Shown in pieces: positions 16,197 to 24,368 of a stretch of DNA of 64,000 bases (the stretch's first letter is position 1; each line of letters opens with the position of its first letter). The notes under the pieces are model-generated. The model saw only the letters and a list, made by a program, of their open reading frames with translations, did not search any database and had not been told where the DNA came from. The translations under genes and the position numbers were made by a program. Source of the stretch: Paenibacillus_I sp035510375 (GTDB taxonomy: Bacteria > Bacillota > Bacilli > Paenibacillales > Paenibacillaceae); assembly GCF_035510375.1 (NCBI RefSeq), contig NZ_DATKHG010000043.1; one strand, written 5' to 3'.

Positions 16197-16508
16197 TTAC
16201 CCTCCGAAAGCGCCGCGAAAGGCGTCGGCCAGCCGGTTGGCGTCGACCTGCCACAGCTCGGCAATCTCGGGGCTCACGTTCTCCTCCCACCAGTCCGACA
16301 GCTTCTTGCGGTTGCTCCGGTGCTCGTGGATCCAGATTATATTTTCCGCCACCTTTCGGACATACATCTTTTCGGCCGCTTCCATCTTGTCCGGAGGGAT
16401 CCAAACCTTGAGCCGCTTGGCGGTCCGGTACAGCTCCAGACTGCACGCCCTGCGGATTTTGCGCGCCGACGGGTAGTTCGCTTGATGCTTCTCGTTCGAT
16501 TGTTTCAC
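16197..16508 (-). CDS. Conserved hypothetical protein
   Basis: Product of 103 residues. It is rich in basic and aromatic residues (RKIRRACSLELYRTAKRLKV, then YVRKVAENIIWIHEHRSNRK) and predicted all-helical, with no signal peptide or membrane span. It resembles a conserved protein of Paenibacillus with no assigned role; I know no domain name for it. GTG at 16508 is taken as start because GAGGAG on the minus strand lies 10 bases upstream; GTG at 16517 is only one base from that site. It shares a terminator with the convergent gene at 15709 and lies 69 bases downstream of the cupredoxin gene on the same strand. Confidence 0.6.
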   Translation of the reverse strand: MKQSNEKHQANYPSARKIRRACSLELYRTAKRLKVWIPPDKMEAAEKMYVRKVAENIIWIHEHRSNRKKLSDWWEENVSPEIAELWQVDANRLADAFRGAFGG

Positions 16509-16577
16509 GGCTGCCACTCTCCTCTGCCTACACCATATGCGCGCAGGGAAGCGGCGGGCACTTTTGTTTTACAGCGT

Positions 16578-17024
16578 TTACATCACCACGATGTAGCCGA
16601 CCATGGGGCCGCTTGTCGTCCGATCGGTATGCGTCAGGCAAAGCAACGGATAGGTTCCCGGCTTCTCGGGCGTGAAGGAGACGACGGTGGTTTGCCCCTT
16701 TCGCACCTCGCCGCGAACGCCGAGCCCTTCGATTACGAACGGATGGCTTTCGCCGTTCACTCCGGTAATGCTGAGTTGAACCGGTTCGCCTCTTTGTAAG
16801 ATTACGGTGCCCGGGTCCCAACGATACGCCTCGATTTCCTTCCCGTCCTTGTCGACGCTCTTGAATTCGCCGGTCACCAGGTGGATGACCCGCTGCTTGA
16901 CCGGCGCGCCGGTCGTTGCTCTTGATTGATCCCAACGCGTGTAGGCGACGGCAATCACCACGATCAGCGCGATGGCGGCAACCATGCGGAGCTGTTTTTT
17001 GCTGACGACGACGATTCTGGACAT
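16578..17024 (-). CDS. Membrane-anchored cupredoxin-domain protein
   Basis: Product of 148 residues. A single N-terminal membrane span (about 12-28, LRMVAAIALIVVIAVAY) acts as an anchor, followed by an extracytoplasmic cupredoxin fold. The candidate type 1 copper ligands are His94 (GESHPFVIE), Cys129 and His132 (LLCLTHTDR) and Met141 (SGPMVGY). The C-x2-H-x8-M spacing is close to that of plastocyanin-like blue copper sites, so electron transfer or copper handling outside the membrane is likely. ATG at 17024 is chosen because GAGGTG is 6 bases upstream; GTG at 17033 overlaps that site. No oxidase or copper-resistance gene is adjacent, so a partner is not evident. Confidence 0.78.
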   Translation of the reverse strand: MSRIVVVSKKQLRMVAAIALIVVIAVAYTRWDQSRATTGAPVKQRVIHLVTGEFKSVDKDGKEIEAYRWDPGTVILQRGEPVQLSITGVNGESHPFVIEGLGVRGEVRKGQTTVVSFTPEKPGTYPLLCLTHTDRTTSGPMVGYIVVM

Positions 17025-17144
17025 GGACAACACCTCTCGTTATGTAATCGTTCTTACAGCCAGTCTATGCGGGGGCTTGTCAGGCCATGACTGCGAATCT
17101 ATGTTTCTCTCAATCGGCGCCGGCCGGTTTGGGGCTGCCGTCGT

Positions 17145-17173
17145 TTGAGACGGACGGCGGCTTTTGCTACAAT
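17145..17173 (+). promoter_or_regulatory. Sigma-A-type promoter for the thioredoxin-like gene
   Basis: TTGAGA (17145-17150) and TACAAT (17168-17173) are separated by exactly 17 bases, each box matching 5 of 6 consensus positions. It lies 55 bases upstream of the start at 17229. Confidence 0.7.
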
Positions 17174-17228
17174 ATGGCTAGCCGGTATCTTTTCAATCAT
17201 CAACTTAAAGGAAAGAGGAGACGCGGAA

Positions 17229-17795
17229 ATGGCGAAAACGGTAGCCGAGAAGCTCGGAAAAGGCATCAGCCCGAGGCAGTTCGTGGATGGCATGACGCGC
17301 AACAAAGAGACGTTCGTCTCGCTGTACGACGAATTTCAATGGCCGAGCGAAGACGACAAGGCGTATTTCGAGTCGCTTAACAACCGCGATGATTTGCGCT
17401 GTCTTATTCTGATGGCCGATTGGTGCGGAGACGTCGTGAAAAACATCCCGGTTGTATTCCGGGCGCTTGAATTCGGCGGCATTCCGACGGAGGTGCTCAT
17501 CAAGGAGGAGCATCCGGAGACGATGAGGCAGTTCCTAACGATGGGCGGCGAAGCGATACCGATCGTGATTTTTGCCGATACCGGCGGCGCGGTGCTGGGC
17601 CAATGGGGTCCTCGCCCCAGCCATGTTCAGGAGGTTATGGTCGCATTCAAGCAGGCGAATCCGGACCGGGAAGCGGCCGATTATCAGGAAAAGCTGGCGG
17701 AGACGCGTGCGGAGCTTGGGCGCCGTTACGGGGAAGGAACGGGCTATCAGGCGCATATCTTGCGTGAGCTGCGCGAGCTCATCGAAAGACTGTAA
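17229..17795 (+). CDS. Thioredoxin-family protein with a single active-site cysteine
   Basis: Product of 188 residues. The core resembles the thioredoxin_9 group: LRCLILMADWCGDVVKNIPV, then a cis-proline-type loop GGEAIPIVIFAD. The active-site region reads WCGDV, so only the first cysteine of the usual CxxC is present; many members of this group look the same. A role in thiol handling by a monothiol mechanism is possible but unproven. There is no signal peptide, so it is cytoplasmic. The ATG at 17229 has AAAGAGGAG 9 bases upstream. The stop codon overlaps the start of the metallo-hydrolase gene (TAATG), indicating translational coupling. Confidence 0.82.
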   Translation: MAKTVAEKLGKGISPRQFVDGMTRNKETFVSLYDEFQWPSEDDKAYFESLNNRDDLRCLILMADWCGDVVKNIPVVFRALEFGGIPTEVLIKEEHPETMRQFLTMGGEAIPIVIFADTGGAVLGQWGPRPSHVQEVMVAFKQANPDREAADYQEKLAETRAELGRRYGEGTGYQAHILRELRELIERL

Positions 17796-18439
17796 TGGCG
17801 GAGCTTATCATTGAATCGTTTGCGCTCGGTCCGCTGCAAACGAACGCGTATTTGATCATGAACGAGGCGCGGTCGCAGGCCGTCGTCGTCGACCCCGGCA
17901 TGGGGCCGGAGCGGCTGCTGGGGAGGGTGGAAACGCTGGGCGTGGCCGTTGAGGCAATCCTGCTGACGCACGCGCATTTCGACCATATGGGCGGTGTCGA
18001 TGCGGCTAGGAAAGCGTGGCGATGCCCGGTCTATCTGCACGATCTGGAGGCCGATTGGCTGACCGATCCGCGCAAGAACGGATCAACGCGCTGGCCGGAC
18101 GTCACGGAGCCGCTCACGACCGATCCGGCCGAGCACGCGCTGGAGCACGGCCAGACTTTGGGGCTTATCGGCGTTACGTTCCGCGTGCTGCATACGCCGG
18201 GGCATTCGCCGGGGAGCGTCGGCTTCCATTGCGGCAAGCATTTGTTTTCAGGCGACGTGCTGTTCCGCCAATCGGTCGGCCGTACCGATCTGCCGGGCGG
18301 CCGCGAGGCGGACCTGTACGATTCGATCCGGAACAAGCTGTACAAGCTTGACCCCGAGGTGAGGGTCTACCCCGGTCACGGGCCGCAGACGTCGATCGGG
18401 TTCGAGATGGCGAGCAATCCGTTCGCGCCGGCCCGGTGA
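17795..18439 (+). CDS. MBL-fold metallo-hydrolase (glyoxalase II-like)
   Basis: Product of 214 residues. The metallo-beta-lactamase metal motif HAHFDHMGG gives His59, His61, Asp63 and His64; further ligands are seen in LHTPGHSPGSVGF, LFSGDVLF and VYPGHGPQTS. The short length and YLHDLEADWLTD region fit the YqgX-type bacillary hydroxyacylglutathione-hydrolase-like group, which is thought to act on thioester substrates. It is cytoplasmic with two metal ions expected. Its start overlaps the stop of the thioredoxin-like gene by one base, so the pair is probably made together, consistent with a joint thiol-related role (inference). A terminator follows at 18514. Confidence 0.88.
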   Translation: MAELIIESFALGPLQTNAYLIMNEARSQAVVVDPGMGPERLLGRVETLGVAVEAILLTHAHFDHMGGVDAARKAWRCPVYLHDLEADWLTDPRKNGSTRWPDVTEPLTTDPAEHALEHGQTLGLIGVTFRVLHTPGHSPGSVGFHCGKHLFSGDVLFRQSVGRTDLPGGREADLYDSIRNKLYKLDPEVRVYPGHGPQTSIGFEMASNPFAPAR

Positions 18440-18513
18440 AGACGGTATAACCGGCAACGGGCGCAGCTCCCGGGGCGTGTCACACTTCACCGAAGCATTG
18501 CGGTCGACTCAAA

Positions 18514-18554
18514 AGCGCTGAATCCGGCATTAGCCAAGGATTCGGCGCTTTTTT
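18514..18554 (+). terminator. Rho-independent terminator
   Basis: AGCGCTGAATCC (18514-18525) pairs with GGATTCGGCGCT (18538-18549), followed by six T. It ends the thioredoxin-like/metallo-hydrolase operon. Confidence 0.85.
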
Positions 18555-18701
18555 GCGATTTGGTTCTAGGAGGGGCGGGCGTTTGGTTTTCTTTTGAACA
18601 ACCGGAAGGTTCCATGTCCCAAATCGCCTTCAAGCTGGATAAAGCCGTTAAAATCTGCGACAATGATAGGGATTCATTCACGATAGGAAGGTGCACAATT
18701 C

Positions 18702-20939
18702 ATGGCGGACATACATGCGAAGCCGCGGGACGGCGAAGAAACGACGGGGAAAAGCGCGCTTGCGCCCGAGCAGCAGGCTGCGGAGCGGCAGCGCATCGAA
18801 AAGCAGGTGAGCGCGGAGCTCCATATTCCAATTACGAAGGTGAAGGCGGCGGTCGGCTTGCTCGACGAGGGCAATACGATTCCGTTCATCGCCAGGTACC
18901 GCAAGGAAATGACGGGCGAGCTCGACGAGAACGATCTGCGGAGCATCGAGGAACGGCTCGGCTACCTGCGCAATCTGGAGGAACGCAAGCGCGAGGTGAT
19001 CCGGCTGATCGGCGAGCAGGGCAAGCTGACCGACGAGCTCAAGCGCTCGATCGAGCAATCCGCGAAGCTGCAGGAGGTCGAGGATCTGTACCGGCCGTAC
19101 CGGCAGAAAAGGAAGACGCGCGCCAGCGCCGCCAAGGAGCGCGGGCTGGAGCCGCTCGCCGATTGGCTCTACGGGCAGCCGAGACAGGACGATCCGCTTC
19201 AGGAGGCGGCCAACTATGTCGACGAAGCGAAAGGCGTGCCGACGGCGGAGGACGCGCTTCAGGGCGCGATGGACATCGTTGCCGAGAACATCGCAGATGA
19301 CGCGAAAATCCGCGCCTGGGTGCGCAAATATACATTTGATCAAGGCGTCGTAATGACCTCCGCCAAGGACGCCGAACAGGAATCGGTGTACGAAATGTAT
19401 TACAGCTACCAGGAGCCGGTGCGCCGGCTGCCGCCGCACCGCATTCTGGCGATCAACCGCGGCGAGCGCGAGGAGGTGCTGAAGGTGGCGCTGGAGGTGC
19501 CGGCGGAACGGATTCACGATTATATCGGCCGCCAAATTTTTCGCAGCCAGCAGCCTTCGCCTGTACGCGACATCCTGCTGCGCGTCATTGAGGATGCGTA
19601 TAAAAGATTGCTCGCGCCGTCGATCGAGCGCGAGGTGCGCGGCCAGCTGACGGAGAAGGCGGAGGAGCATGCGATTACGATTTTCTCCGCCAATCTGCGC
19701 AACCTGCTGCTGCAGCCGCCGGTCAAAGGCAAGGTCGTGCTCGGCGTCGATCCGGCATTCCGGACCGGCTGCAAGCTGGCCGTTGTGGACGACACCGGCA
19801 AGCTGCTGGAGGTGGCCGTCTCTTATCCGACGCCGCCGAACAACAAGGTTGCCGAGGCCGAGCGGCTGATCAACGGATTGATCGACAAATGCGGCGTGGA
19901 GCTGATCGTCATCGGCAACGGCACCGCGTCGCGCGAGACCGAGCAGTTCATTGCCGACCTGATCGCCAAACGCAACAACGGCGGGCTGAAATACATCATC
20001 GTGAACGAGGCAGGCGCAAGCGTCTATTCCGCTTCGAAGCTCGCCGCGGAGGAGTTTCCTTCGCTCGACGTGGCCGAACGCAGCGCCGTGTCGATCGCAA
20101 GGCGTCTGCAGGACCCGCTCGCCGAGCTCGTGAAGATCGAGCCGAAGGCGATCGGCGTCGGCCAGTACCAGCACGACGTCGGCCAGAAGCGGCTCGACGA
20201 AAGCCTGGGCGGCGTCGTGGCGTCGGCCGTCAACCATGTCGGCGTGGACGTCAATACCGCTTCGCCGTCGCTGCTGTCCTATGTGGCCGGCGTAAACGCG
20301 ACCATTGCCAAAAATATCGTGAAATACCGCGAGGAGAACGGCAAATTCGCCGAACGCGGGGAGCTGCAGAAGGTGCCGCGGCTCGGCGCGAAATCGTTCG
20401 AGCAGTGCATCGGCTTCCTGCGCATTCCCGAAGGGCGCAACCCGCTCGACCGGACGCCGATTCACCCCGAGTCGTACGGCGTGGTGGCGAAGCTGTTCAA
20501 GGAGCTGGGGCTTGAGCCGGACGCGCTCGGCACGAAGGAGCTGAACGCGAAGCTGGAGCAGGTCGATCCGGAAGCCGTCGCGGCCCGGCTCGAGGTAGGC
20601 GTTCCGACGCTGCGCGACATTATCGACAGCCTGCGGCGCCCGGGGCGGGATCCGCGCGAGGAGCTGCCGCCGCCGATTTTTCACACGGATGTGCTGAAGC
20701 TGGAGGATTTGACGCCGGGCATGGAGCTGCAGGGCACCGTCCGCAACGTCATCGACTTCGGCGCGTTCGTCGACATCGGCATCAAGAACGACGGGCTCGT
20801 TCATATTTCCCAGCTTAGCGACAAATTCGTCAAGCATCCGATGGACGTCGTTTCCGTCGGCGACAATGTGACGGTGTGGGTGCTGAGCGTCGATCCCAAG
20901 AAAGGCCGGGTCGGCCTGACGATGCGCAAGCCCGATTAA
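18702..20939 (+). CDS. tex: Transcription accessory protein Tex
   Basis: Product of 745 residues, within the usual range for Tex (B. subtilis YdcI). Domains in order are an N-terminal helical region (about 25-320, including NTIPFIARYRKEMTGELDEN), a YqgF/RNase H-like domain (about 340-470, VVLGVDPAFRTGCKLAVVDD), a helix-hairpin-helix pair (about 505-570, VDVNTASPSLLSYVAGVN) and a C-terminal S1 RNA-binding domain (about 665-740, LQGTVRNVIDFGAFVDIGIK). Tex binds nucleic acid and affects transcription in several bacteria. The ATG is preceded by AGGAAGG. The gene is single, after its own intergenic gap. In B. subtilis it lies close to ydcK and the trnS tRNA genes; the same set occurs here but with about 6.4 kb between tex and the ydcK homologue. 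Confidence 0.96.
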   Translation: MADIHAKPRDGEETTGKSALAPEQQAAERQRIEKQVSAELHIPITKVKAAVGLLDEGNTIPFIARYRKEMTGELDENDLRSIEERLGYLRNLEERKREVIRLIGEQGKLTDELKRSIEQSAKLQEVEDLYRPYRQKRKTRASAAKERGLEPLADWLYGQPRQDDPLQEAANYVDEAKGVPTAEDALQGAMDIVAENIADDAKIRAWVRKYTFDQGVVMTSAKDAEQESVYEMYYSYQEPVRRLPPHRILAINRGEREEVLKVALEVPAERIHDYIGRQIFRSQQPSPVRDILLRVIEDAYKRLLAPSIEREVRGQLTEKAEEHAITIFSANLRNLLLQPPVKGKVVLGVDPAFRTGCKLAVVDDTGKLLEVAVSYPTPPNNKVAEAERLINGLIDKCGVELIVIGNGTASRETEQFIADLIAKRNNGGLKYIIVNEAGASVYSASKLAAEEFPSLDVAERSAVSIARRLQDPLAELVKIEPKAIGVGQYQHDVGQKRLDESLGGVVASAVNHVGVDVNTASPSLLSYVAGVNATIAKNIVKYREENGKFAERGELQKVPRLGAKSFEQCIGFLRIPEGRNPLDRTPIHPESYGVVAKLFKELGLEPDALGTKELNAKLEQVDPEAVAARLEVGVPTLRDIIDSLRRPGRDPREELPPPIFHTDVLKLEDLTPGMELQGTVRNVIDFGAFVDIGIKNDGLVHISQLSDKFVKHPMDVVSVGDNVTVWVLSVDPKKGRVGLTMRKPD

Positions 20940-20946
20940 TAGCCTC

Positions 20947-20975
20947 TTGCCGGTGAAGCCCTTTCACGGTACAAT
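20947..20975 (+). promoter_or_regulatory. Possible sigma-A promoter for the Rrf2 regulator gene
   Basis: TTGCCG (20947-20952) and TACAAT (20970-20975) are spaced by 17 bases, 38 bases before the start at 21014. Confidence 0.5.
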
Positions 20976-21013
20976 TTTCTGTAGAGAACAGGCAGCGGGG
21001 AGGGGCTTCACGC

Positions 21014-21451
21014 ATGATCAACGAAAAAGCGGCGGGTATTGCGCCAAGCCACAAATGGTTCGGCTTGTCGCTGCAGGCTTTGGTCGTTCTGGCGAAGCGC
21101 GGCAACCTGTGCCCAAGCTGCGATATTGCCCGGCATCTGCAATCCGAGCCGACGCTGCTGCGCAAAATTTTGGCGAAGCTGGCGAAGGAAAACATATTGG
21201 AAACCCGGGAAGGCCGCGAAGGCGGCTATCGGTTGAAGAAACGGCCCGAAGAGCTGACGCTGGCCGAGGTGTACCAAGCCTTGCAGATGGAGCAGTCCGT
21301 GTGCGCCGGCATGCGGGACGCCGCAGGCTGCCATCCGTTCGGTGAGGATATGAAAGCGGCATTCCGGGACATTTCGGAGGAGCTGGACCGGTCCATGCTC
21401 GAGGTGCTCGGCAAGCATACGATCGCGGATTTGGCGGGACGCACGGGCTGA
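21014..21451 (+). CDS. Rrf2-family transcriptional regulator
   Basis: Product of 145 residues. It has the Rrf2 winged helix: SLQALVVLAKRGNLCPSCDI, the recognition region EPTLLRKILAKLAKENILET and the wing REGREGGYRLKKRPEELTLA. Two cysteines (CAGMRDAAGC, near residues 96-107) lie where some members hold an iron-sulfur cluster, but the third cysteine of the usual set is missing, so cluster binding is doubtful. It probably represses a few genes in answer to a small molecule or redox signal; the target is not evident here. GGGGAGGGG is 8 bases before the ATG. A single gene with its own promoter and terminator. Confidence 0.88.
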   Translation: MINEKAAGIAPSHKWFGLSLQALVVLAKRGNLCPSCDIARHLQSEPTLLRKILAKLAKENILETREGREGGYRLKKRPEELTLAEVYQALQMEQSVCAGMRDAAGCHPFGEDMKAAFRDISEELDRSMLEVLGKHTIADLAGRTG

Positions 21452-21473
21452 TACGGCCCTGCGTCCCTTTTTT
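21436..21473 (+). terminator. Terminator overlapping the end of the Rrf2 gene
   Basis: GGGACGCA plus GGGC pair with GCCC plus TGCGTCCC, with one bulged C, followed by six T. The left arm lies inside the last codons of the gene. Confidence 0.85.
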
Positions 21474-21684
21474 GCATACCGAGCCCCTTGCCGTTGTAAG
21501 GCGTTTTTGTACGACTTGTTCTCCCGCTGTTGCAGAAGCCTGCTCGCATAACGAGGAAGGCTTCTTTGTGCATCCCGCGAAACAGCAAGGGGGACGAATG
21601 ATCGAATGATTTTTATGTCAAAATTAGGGGCATAATACACCTCGAATTTAGCAGTAATTGGTGCCGGAGAGAGGGGGGGCGGCG

Positions 21685-23148
21685 ATGCAAAACGGTCAAA
21701 CGGTCGTCTCGGGAAACCTGAATGAGAATCGAGCGCGTTTTCGAGTCATTTTCGACCGTTGCGATGACGTCGTGTTTCGAGACTTCCGCTTGGGCGGCAG
21801 AAATGAAGCGCTTCTCGTATTTATGGACGGCATGGCGGATGACAAGCGAATCGAGGCCGAGTTGCTTCAGCCGCTCATGTCGTGCGGCCGGCCTGATCAG
21901 GAGCGGGAAGGCGACGTGATGTCGTGGCTGATTGACACGGTATTGCCGGCAGAAAGAATCAGCAAGCAGATGCGGGAGGATCAGGCGGCGGAAGCGGTAA
22001 TAAGCGGAGAGGTTTTGCTGCTTGTCGACGGCTCGCCCGGGTGTCTCTTGGTAGGAATGAGTTCGTTAAAAACAAGGGCCGTAGAAGAGCCGGCAACCGA
22101 ACCGGTTATCAGGGGGCCGAGGGACGGCTTTACGGAAAGCTTGCAGATCAATGCCACCCTGATTCGGCGCCGGCTCAAAACGCCGAAGCTGAAAAGTGAA
22201 TCGCTGCAGGTCGGCAGGCTATCACGTACTAAATTGGCAATCATGTACATCGAAGGAGTCGCTGAGCCAAAGCTTGTCGATGAGGTGAAAGCCAGAATTC
22301 GGGGCATTCGGCTGGAAACGGTTCTTGAGAGCGGGTATATTGAAGAACTGATCATGGATAACCGCCACTCCATTTTCCCTCAGCTGATGACGACCGAGCG
22401 GCCGGACCGGGCTGCCGCTGCGCTTGCGGAGGGCCGCGTGGTCATTATGGTCGATAACACACCGTTCATACTCGTGGCTCCTGCAACTGCATTCGAGATG
22501 CTGCAGGCAGCCGAGGATTACAGCCAGCATTACATAGTGGCGACCGCGACGCGCTGGCTCCGCTACTGGCTGTCGTTCAGCGCGCTTGTATTTCCTTCCT
22601 TGTATATCGCGGTAACGACCATGCATCAAGAGATGCTGCCGACAAGCCTGCTGCTCAGCATCGCTTCCTCACGCGAAGCGGTACCGTTTCCCGCCATAGT
22701 GGAAGCTTTTGTCATGGAGCTCGCATTTGAAGGTCTGAGAGAAGCCGGGATCCGTTTGCCGCGCCCGGTAGGGCAGGCTGTGAGCATTGTAGGAGCGCTG
22801 GTCATCGGGCAGGCGGCGGTGCAGGCGGGCCTCGTATCGGCTACACTTGTGATCGTTGTGTCCTTTACAGGCATCGCATCGTTTATTTTCCCGTCGTACA
22901 GCCAAGGTCTATCGGTTAGACTGTTGCGCTTTCCCCTGATGATTCTGGCAGGTGTACTTGGCCTTTACGGCATTCTGCTCGGATTGCTTGCGCTGCTTGT
23001 ACACTTGTCGAAATTGCGGTCGTTTGGCGTGCCTTATCTGTCGCCCCTATCTCCCATGAATGCGGAAAAATTGAAGGATGTCCTGTTCCGGATGCCTTGG
23101 TGGAAACGGGGACAGCGGCGGTTGGCTAACGGAAATAACAGCAAATAA
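21685..23148 (+). CDS. GerA-family spore germination protein, A subunit
   Basis: Product of 487 residues. A hydrophilic N-terminal domain of about 270 residues (with VFRDFRLGGRNEALLVFMDG and MYIEGVAEPKLVDEVKARI) is followed by a membrane domain of about five to six spans containing FPSLYIAVTTMHQEMLPTSL and SIASSREAVPFPAIVEAFVM. This is the layout of GerAA/GerKA germinant-receptor A subunits in the inner spore membrane. ATG at 21685 is used because a GAGAGAGGGGGGG run lies upstream; a TTG at 21658 precedes that run. The gene starts a receptor operon in the order A, C, B, followed by a small fourth gene. The germinant recognised cannot be predicted. Confidence 0.93.
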   Translation: MQNGQTVVSGNLNENRARFRVIFDRCDDVVFRDFRLGGRNEALLVFMDGMADDKRIEAELLQPLMSCGRPDQEREGDVMSWLIDTVLPAERISKQMREDQAAEAVISGEVLLLVDGSPGCLLVGMSSLKTRAVEEPATEPVIRGPRDGFTESLQINATLIRRRLKTPKLKSESLQVGRLSRTKLAIMYIEGVAEPKLVDEVKARIRGIRLETVLESGYIEELIMDNRHSIFPQLMTTERPDRAAAALAEGRVVIMVDNTPFILVAPATAFEMLQAAEDYSQHYIVATATRWLRYWLSFSALVFPSLYIAVTTMHQEMLPTSLLLSIASSREAVPFPAIVEAFVMELAFEGLREAGIRLPRPVGQAVSIVGALVIGQAAVQAGLVSATLVIVVSFTGIASFIFPSYSQGLSVRLLRFPLMILAGVLGLYGILLGLLALLVHLSKLRSFGVPYLSPLSPMNAEKLKDVLFRMPWWKRGQRRLANGNNSK

Positions 23149-23165
23149 CGAAAGGAACCTCACGG

Positions 23166-24368
23166 ATGCCGTTTTTCCTGAAACGAATTGTGCCTCCTCT
23201 CCTCGTTGTTTCTTTTCTGACGGGGTGCTGGGGAAGAACGGAAGTAAACGATATCGCAATCGTAACCGCCACCGGCATGGATTTAACGGAAAACGGCTCT
23301 ATTCGCTTGACGCTGCTTATAGCAGTGCCCAGGCTCGTCGGTACGTCTTCTATGACTGGAGGAGGAGGCGAGTCCAAATTGGAAACGACCGCCGGTTGGG
23401 TCGTCTCCGAGCAGGGAAAGACCGTTATGGAAGCTTATCGCCACATTCAGGGGAAGCTTCCCCGTGAAATTTTCTTTTCGCACAATCGGGTCATCGTCAT
23501 CGGAGAGAAGCTTGCGAGGAAAGGCGTGATGCCGATCCTTGATTTTTTCGAGCGCAACAGGCAATCCCAGCTTAACAGTTATATTCTGGTGACCAGGAAG
23601 GAAGCCGCGGAAATGCTTGAATTCAAGCCTAAATTCGAGAGGCTGGCTTCGGAAATCATGAAGGAAGAGATGAAGATCGGCACGGGTACGTCTGTCAGGC
23701 TCGGGCGTTTTCTGAGCATGCTGATGGACGAAGGAGAGGAGCCGTATGCGCCGCAAATCACTATCGTCCCCTCGAAGAAGGACGGGTCCGATTCGAAGAA
23801 GGCACAAAGTCTCATGACGGGCAAAGGGACGGCGGTTTTCCGGGAGGACCGGCTGATCGGATGGTTAAACGATAAAGAAACCCGCGGGTTGATGTGGGTC
23901 CTTAACGAAATGAGGGAAGGCGTCATCACCGTGAATATTCCGAAAGAGTCGGGCGGAGGGTATGTAAGTGCCGAAATCGGCAGCGTGCGCAGCAAAATGA
24001 CACCTGTTATACGGAACGGCGACATTCGCATGAAGCTTGATTTATCCGCATCGCTGAATGTGTCGGAGAACGCCTCGGATCTCATGTTGGGCGAACTGAA
24101 TAACATTGATCTGCTTAGGACATTATTTGCGGACGTCATCAAGCAAAGAGTTGAAATGATGTGCCGGAAGGTGCAAAAAAAGCTGCGCTCGGACATTTTG
24201 GGCTTCGGACAAGCCGTCTACAGGCGCGATCCTCGTGCATGGCGAACCTTATACGCTCAAAATTGGAACAGTATGTTTCCGGACATTGAGGTTGAAATTA
24301 CCGCTTCCGTAAAGGTTCTTCAGACAGGGCTGGTCGGAAAAGACGTGAAGTGGGAGGACCGGGCATGA
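23166..24368 (+). CDS. Ger(x)C-family spore germination lipoprotein, C subunit
   Basis: Product of 400 residues. The signal peptide ends in a lipobox (VSFLTGCW, Cys21), giving a lipid-anchored protein. The mature part follows GerAC: an N-terminal domain with EVNDIAIVTATGMDL and REIFFSHNRVIVIGEKLARK, and a C-terminal domain with GFGQAVYRRDPRAWRTL and WNSMFPDIEVEITASVKV. It is the C subunit of the germinant receptor encoded with its neighbours. It starts 17 bases after the A-subunit gene, and its stop overlaps the start of the B-subunit gene (ATGA), so the three are translated together. Confidence 0.95.
   Translation: MPFFLKRIVPPLLVVSFLTGCWGRTEVNDIAIVTATGMDLTENGSIRLTLLIAVPRLVGTSSMTGGGGESKLETTAGWVVSEQGKTVMEAYRHIQGKLPREIFFSHNRVIVIGEKLARKGVMPILDFFERNRQSQLNSYILVTRKEAAEMLEFKPKFERLASEIMKEEMKIGTGTSVRLGRFLSMLMDEGEEPYAPQITIVPSKKDGSDSKKAQSLMTGKGTAVFREDRLIGWLNDKETRGLMWVLNEMREGVITVNIPKESGGGYVSAEIGSVRSKMTPVIRNGDIRMKLDLSASLNVSENASDLMLGELNNIDLLRTLFADVIKQRVEMMCRKVQKKLRSDILGFGQAVYRRDPRAWRTLYAQNWNSMFPDIEVEITASVKVLQTGLVGKDVKWEDRA

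Noticed and set aside
18678..20837. A 719-codon open frame on the minus strand opposite tex
   Set aside because: It mirrors the codon structure of tex, has no recognisable domain and no ribosome binding site; a GC-rich shadow frame.
21604..21637. Sigma-G-like GAATG and CATAATA boxes upstream of the germinant receptor operon
   Set aside because: The spacing is 22 bases, longer than the about 18 expected, so I do not call a promoter, although the operon is likely forespore-expressed.
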